From positions 1 to 57,320 of IMG/VR virus record IMGVR_UViG_3300042981_000082: DNA of 57,320 nucleotides; one strand, written 5' to 3'. The translations under genes were made by a program, and so were the position numbers. Position 1 is the first letter of the stretch. Each line of letters starts with the position of its first letter. The stretch comes from a virus. A model generated the notes under the pieces. That model did no database searches, was not told where the DNA came from, and saw only the letters and a list, made by a program, of their open reading frames with translations. Below, piece after piece: positions 54,352-57,320 of the stretch.

Positions 54352-57282
54352 CTACCCGAGCTTCGCCACAAGGCGGTCGATTGCGCTGGATGCAGTCAAC
54401 TCGCCATCGTCGGACTCGTTGATAACGACGGCGCCAGCCTCCACCGTGATGACCTTCTGTGGACCTGATGATACCTGGCCCTTGCCCTGAGCGATGGCTG
54501 ACAGACCACGCACGCTCGGGTCAACCCGATAGAGGGGTCGATCCAGCGGGACGACGGCCTCGGGACCGGCCTCGCCGATCACCCGCAGTGCGGCCTTGGT
54601 CTCGATGGCACCGGCAGCCAGGCGCGGGATCTTGGGGATCGCCGGGATGCCCAACGCGCCGGTCACGTTGTTCACGCTGCCGATCATCCCGTTGATCAGC
54701 GAGATGAAGCCGTTGATAGCGCCGCGCACCGTGCCCTGAATGCCATCCCACAGCGAGGTGAAGATGCCGATGATGTCGTTCCACGCCGCCGACCAGTTGC
54801 CCTTGAAAACGTTCGTGATGAAGCTGATCACGCCCTGGAGAACGGATGTGATGGTGTTCACCACCGGGACCAGCGTTCCCGAGATCATCTGCACCACGGC
54901 CTCGATCACGGGGATCAGGACCTGGAACGCGAGCATGAGGGGCTTCATAGCAATGTTGATCAGCATCACGATCAGCTGCGACAACGGGCCGAGGATGGGG
55001 CCGATCAGCTGGAGCAGCGGTGCAATCAGAGCCAGGATCGGGGTCAGTAGCTGGATGAACAGATCGATCAGCGGGGTGAGGATCGGCAGGAGCATGGTGA
55101 TCAGGTCGATCAGCGGAGTGAGGATCGCCTGGATGATGGGCAGGAACGCCGCGACAAGCTCAGTGATGACCGGGGCCAGGGCCTGGAATACGGGCAGCAG
55201 CAGCCCGGCCACCTGGGTGATCAGCTGGGCGAAGATCGGGATGAGCGGGGTGAGGGCCTGCACCAGCTGGAGGATCACCGTGGCGACGATCTGGAGCACC
55301 CCGCCTGCCAGCGTGGCGAACACCTCGGCCAGCGGCTGGAAGAGCGGGGTGAGGGCCTGGAGCGCCTGGGCAAGTGGGCCGATCAGTGCCGACACGATGG
55401 GGGCCAGGGCGGTGGCGAAGGACACGATCACCGGCACGAGCGCCTGGAGTACGGTGCCCAGTGCCCCGCCGAGCGCGCCGATCAGATCGGCAACGACCGG
55501 GGCGAGCGGCGCGAAGGCGTTCACCAGGTCACCGATGGGGCCGATCAGTCCCTGGACGAGGGCGGTCATCGGGGTCAGGATCGCCTGGACGAATGAGGAG
55601 AATGCTGGCAGCAGGGCCACGATGATGTTGACCAGGGGGCCGAGGGCCGCACCGGCAAGCTGGACCAGCGCGGTCACCAGCGGCCCGACGACGGCAAGCG
55701 CCTGCGAGAAGTACTGGGCGATGGGGCCAAGGATCGGCAGCAGGGAACTGAGCACGGCGCTGAGTGCGGACATGACCGGCGTGAGCGCGGAGCCGAGGGA
55801 ATCCACCATCAGGCTGATCACGGGGGCAAGCTCGGCACCAAGCTCGGCGATGAATGGGATCAACGGGGCGATGGCGTTGGCGACGACGCCGATTGCCTGG
55901 GCCAGGATGTTGAAGATGTCGAGGTTGCCCAGTGCCTCCAGGATCTGACCGACCACCGGCACGACCGCCGAGAGGGTGTTGATCAGGTTCACCGTGGACT
56001 GGATTGTCTCGGGGGTGACCAGCGCGGCAAGGGTCTTGGCGAGCGAGCCGACCAGGCCGGTGAGCGCGGTGAAGATCTCCCGGCCATGCTCGAAGAACAC
56101 CTGGAGCGCGCTCTGGCCCTCGACCGATTTGGTCCACGTGGCGAACTGGGTTGTCAGGCTGAGCAGGGCCTGGCTGAACAGCACCGTCGTCGGCATCGCC
56201 GCCAGGAAGATCTGGCCGATAGCCTTGCCCAGCTGACCGGCGGTGAGGATGAGGTTGCCGAAGATCGGGGCAAACCCGGTGAGGATGTTCTGGAAGTCCT
56301 TCACACCCTCGGTGGAGGTCAGGCCGTCCAGGATCGTCTTGAATGCGCTGTTGGCACTGGAGGCCAGGGCGACGAAGCCCACCTGGAGTGCGGGGAGCAG
56401 GTTGTCGGTGATCCGCTGGATGGAGGGGGCGAGGCCAGCGAACAGCGCGCCCTGGGTGGCCTGCTGCACGTCGCCGAACGCTGCCCCGATGCCCTTGATG
56501 GCAATGGCCGCATCGCGCGCCTCGGGGGCCACGCCGGAGAGATCCTTGGTGATACCACGGAAGCCCACCAGCAGCGTGCCGATACCGGCGGCGGCAGCAC
56601 CGGCGGCGGTGCCCAGCACAGCCAGTCCGCTTCCAGCAGCTGAACCGAGCACGGCGATGTTGGCACCACCGGAGGCGATGGCCGTTGACCAGAAGATCAC
56701 CTGGCGCGTGTTGGTCCGCAGCCCCGCACCGTTCTTCTTCAGCGATTGCGTGTTGCGATCCACCGAGCGGGTGTGCTTGTCGGTGTTCGTCGTCAACTCG
56801 CGCTCACTGGAGGAGAGGCGTTTCAGCGAGGTGTCCACGTTGTTGTTGCCCCGCGCCCACTGGTCCATCAGGCCGGTGATGTTGCGCACATCGCCATCGG
56901 TGATCTGGCCATTGGCGTGCAGGTCACGCAGCGATGCGTTCAGGTGATCGGTGGCCTCACGGGTGCCGCCGAGCTTCTGCGAGAGCTTGTCGAAGCCCTT
57001 GGGATCGGAAACGACCTGGGCCATTTCTCGGGCCAGGTCGTCGAAGCCCTTAGAGACCTCGGCGTTGAACGCATCGCGGAAGTTGACGCCACCGAGCTTG
57101 CCGTTCTTCTTCAGGTTTCCAGCGATGTTCTTGCCGAAGGTGGACATCCGATCCGACCAGCCCTTGCTGAACGAATCGCCACCGATTGCACCGGCCTCTT
57201 CACCGATGCGCTTGGCGTCTGCCGGGGTGCCCTTACCGTCGAGATCGACCGCGATCTCTGCGCGCCCAACGGTTACAGCCAT
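54352..57282 (-). CDS. tape measure protein
   Basis: The protein is 976 residues and sets tail length. Residues 1-190 are charged and partly coiled coil (MAVTVGRAEIAVDLDGKGTPADAKRIG at the start is typical). Glycine-rich hydrophobic segments follow near 200-260 (FWSTAIASGGANIAVLGSAAG). Residues about 420-880 are a very long hydrophobic, Pro-rich repeat (units like LIPIFAQLITQVAGLLLPVF). The C terminus has NGFISLINGMIGSVNNVTG. Starts with AAAGGAGG directly upstream across the junction. It may also form the DNA-ejection channel. Confidence 0.9.
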   Translation of the reverse strand: MAVTVGRAEIAVDLDGKGTPADAKRIGEEAGAIGGDSFSKGWSDRMSTFGKNIAGNLKKNGKLGGVNFRDAFNAEVSKGFDDLAREMAQVVSDPKGFDKLSQKLGGTREATDHLNASLRDLHANGQITDGDVRNITGLMDQWARGNNNVDTSLKRLSSSERELTTNTDKHTRSVDRNTQSLKKNGAGLRTNTRQVIFWSTAIASGGANIAVLGSAAGSGLAVLGTAAGAAAAGIGTLLVGFRGITKDLSGVAPEARDAAIAIKGIGAAFGDVQQATQGALFAGLAPSIQRITDNLLPALQVGFVALASSANSAFKTILDGLTSTEGVKDFQNILTGFAPIFGNLILTAGQLGKAIGQIFLAAMPTTVLFSQALLSLTTQFATWTKSVEGQSALQVFFEHGREIFTALTGLVGSLAKTLAALVTPETIQSTVNLINTLSAVVPVVGQILEALGNLDIFNILAQAIGVVANAIAPLIPFIAELGAELAPVISLMVDSLGSALTPVMSALSAVLSSLLPILGPIAQYFSQALAVVGPLVTALVQLAGAALGPLVNIIVALLPAFSSFVQAILTPMTALVQGLIGPIGDLVNAFAPLAPVVADLIGALGGALGTVLQALVPVIVSFATALAPIVSALIGPLAQALQALTPLFQPLAEVFATLAGGVLQIVATVILQLVQALTPLIPIFAQLITQVAGLLLPVFQALAPVITELVAAFLPIIQAILTPLIDLITMLLPILTPLIDLFIQLLTPILALIAPLLQLIGPILGPLSQLIVMLINIAMKPLMLAFQVLIPVIEAVVQMISGTLVPVVNTITSVLQGVISFITNVFKGNWSAAWNDIIGIFTSLWDGIQGTVRGAINGFISLINGMIGSVNNVTGALGIPAIPKIPRLAAGAIETKAALRVIGEAGPEAVVPLDRPLYRVDPSVRGLSAIAQGKGQVSSGPQKVITVEAGAVVINESDDGELTASSAIDRLVAKLG

Positions 57283-57293
57283 CCCGGCCTCCT

Positions 57294-57320
57294 TTTGCTA
57301 CTTCACATTCTGTCGTGCCG
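57294..57320. repeat. terminal direct repeat (copy 2), circular closure
   Basis: This is the second exact copy of bases 1-27. The tape measure Shine-Dalgarno sequence lies partly in this copy and the chaperone stop codon is repeated here (57298-57300), which confirms continuity of the operon over the join. Confidence 0.9.

Noticed and set aside
1-57320. Temperate lifestyle genes (integrase, excisionase, classical repressor)
   Set aside because: None was recognised in either strand. The small RHH and winged-helix proteins are not enough to claim lysogeny.
1-57320. tRNA or other structural RNA genes
   Set aside because: No cloverleaf-like sequence was noticed by eye. Gaps between genes are mostly too short. 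A tRNA scan would be decisive.

Overview
The window looks like one complete, circularly closing genome of a tailed siphovirus that infects a high-GC Gram-positive (actinobacterial) host. The first 27 bases are repeated exactly as the last 27 (1-27 and 57294-57320), so the unit length is 57,293 bp. The breakpoint falls inside the structural operon, between the tail assembly chaperone and the tape measure gene. Evidence for the host and virus type is visibly GC-rich DNA, an actinophage-style morphogenesis module (MuF/protease fusion, capsid protein with a long N-terminal extension, head-to-tail adaptor, -1 frameshifted tail chaperone, minor tail proteins with repeated modules), a VanY-like endolysin with a peptidoglycan-binding repeat, and a surface protein ending in an LAxTG sortase signal. 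I found no integrase, excisionase, classical repressor, DNA polymerase, tRNA gene or CRISPR array.

The minus-strand module runs from about 18.46 kb down to position 5 and continues across the junction from 57.28 kb to 46.52 kb. In order of transcription: a RepL-like winged-helix protein, a DUF6378-like protein and a small membrane protein, closed by a terminator; then an RHH-like protein, ParB-like protein, terminase small-subunit-like protein, large terminase, portal, MuF/protease fusion, a 48-residue microprotein, membrane/holin-like proteins and a terminator; then major capsid protein, capsid-associated proteins, major tail protein, a collagen-like fibre, connector proteins, tail chaperones (GGGTTTT slip), tape measure, a 1472-residue modular minor tail protein and further minor tail proteins, ending at a bidirectional terminator near 46.49 kb. 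A single minus-strand endolysin gene (45.07-45.95 kb) stands apart from this module.

The plus-strand early module runs from 18.87 to 45.07 kb with about 55 tightly packed, often ATGA-coupled genes. Recognisable parts are DprA, a DUF932 protein behind a strong promoter with an embedded operator, a DNA methyltransferase followed by a SLOG/DUF2493 protein, a lower-GC zinc-finger gene, a replication block (HTH initiator-like gene carrying iteron-like repeats, a G39P-like small protein, a DnaB-like helicase), a secreted LAxTG-anchored protein, SSB, then a recombination block (RusA, HNH-like, Rad52-like annealing protein, Cas4/RecB-like nuclease) and a large AAA+ ATPase. The rest are small unknown proteins, many with zinc-ribbon or single membrane segments. 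Perfect hairpins punctuate this operon.

The most unusual element is a roughly 550-bp non-coding array at 36.22-36.77 kb. It is built from about 110 degenerate five-base units of the form GG(C/T)NN, directly upstream of rusA inside the recombination block. Other candidates for novelty are the LAxTG surface protein, the iteron-like cluster inside the initiator gene, paired CGTACTACG palindromes flanking the leftward early genes, and the orphan AAA+ ATPase. All functional calls come from reading motifs by eye; no database search was run.
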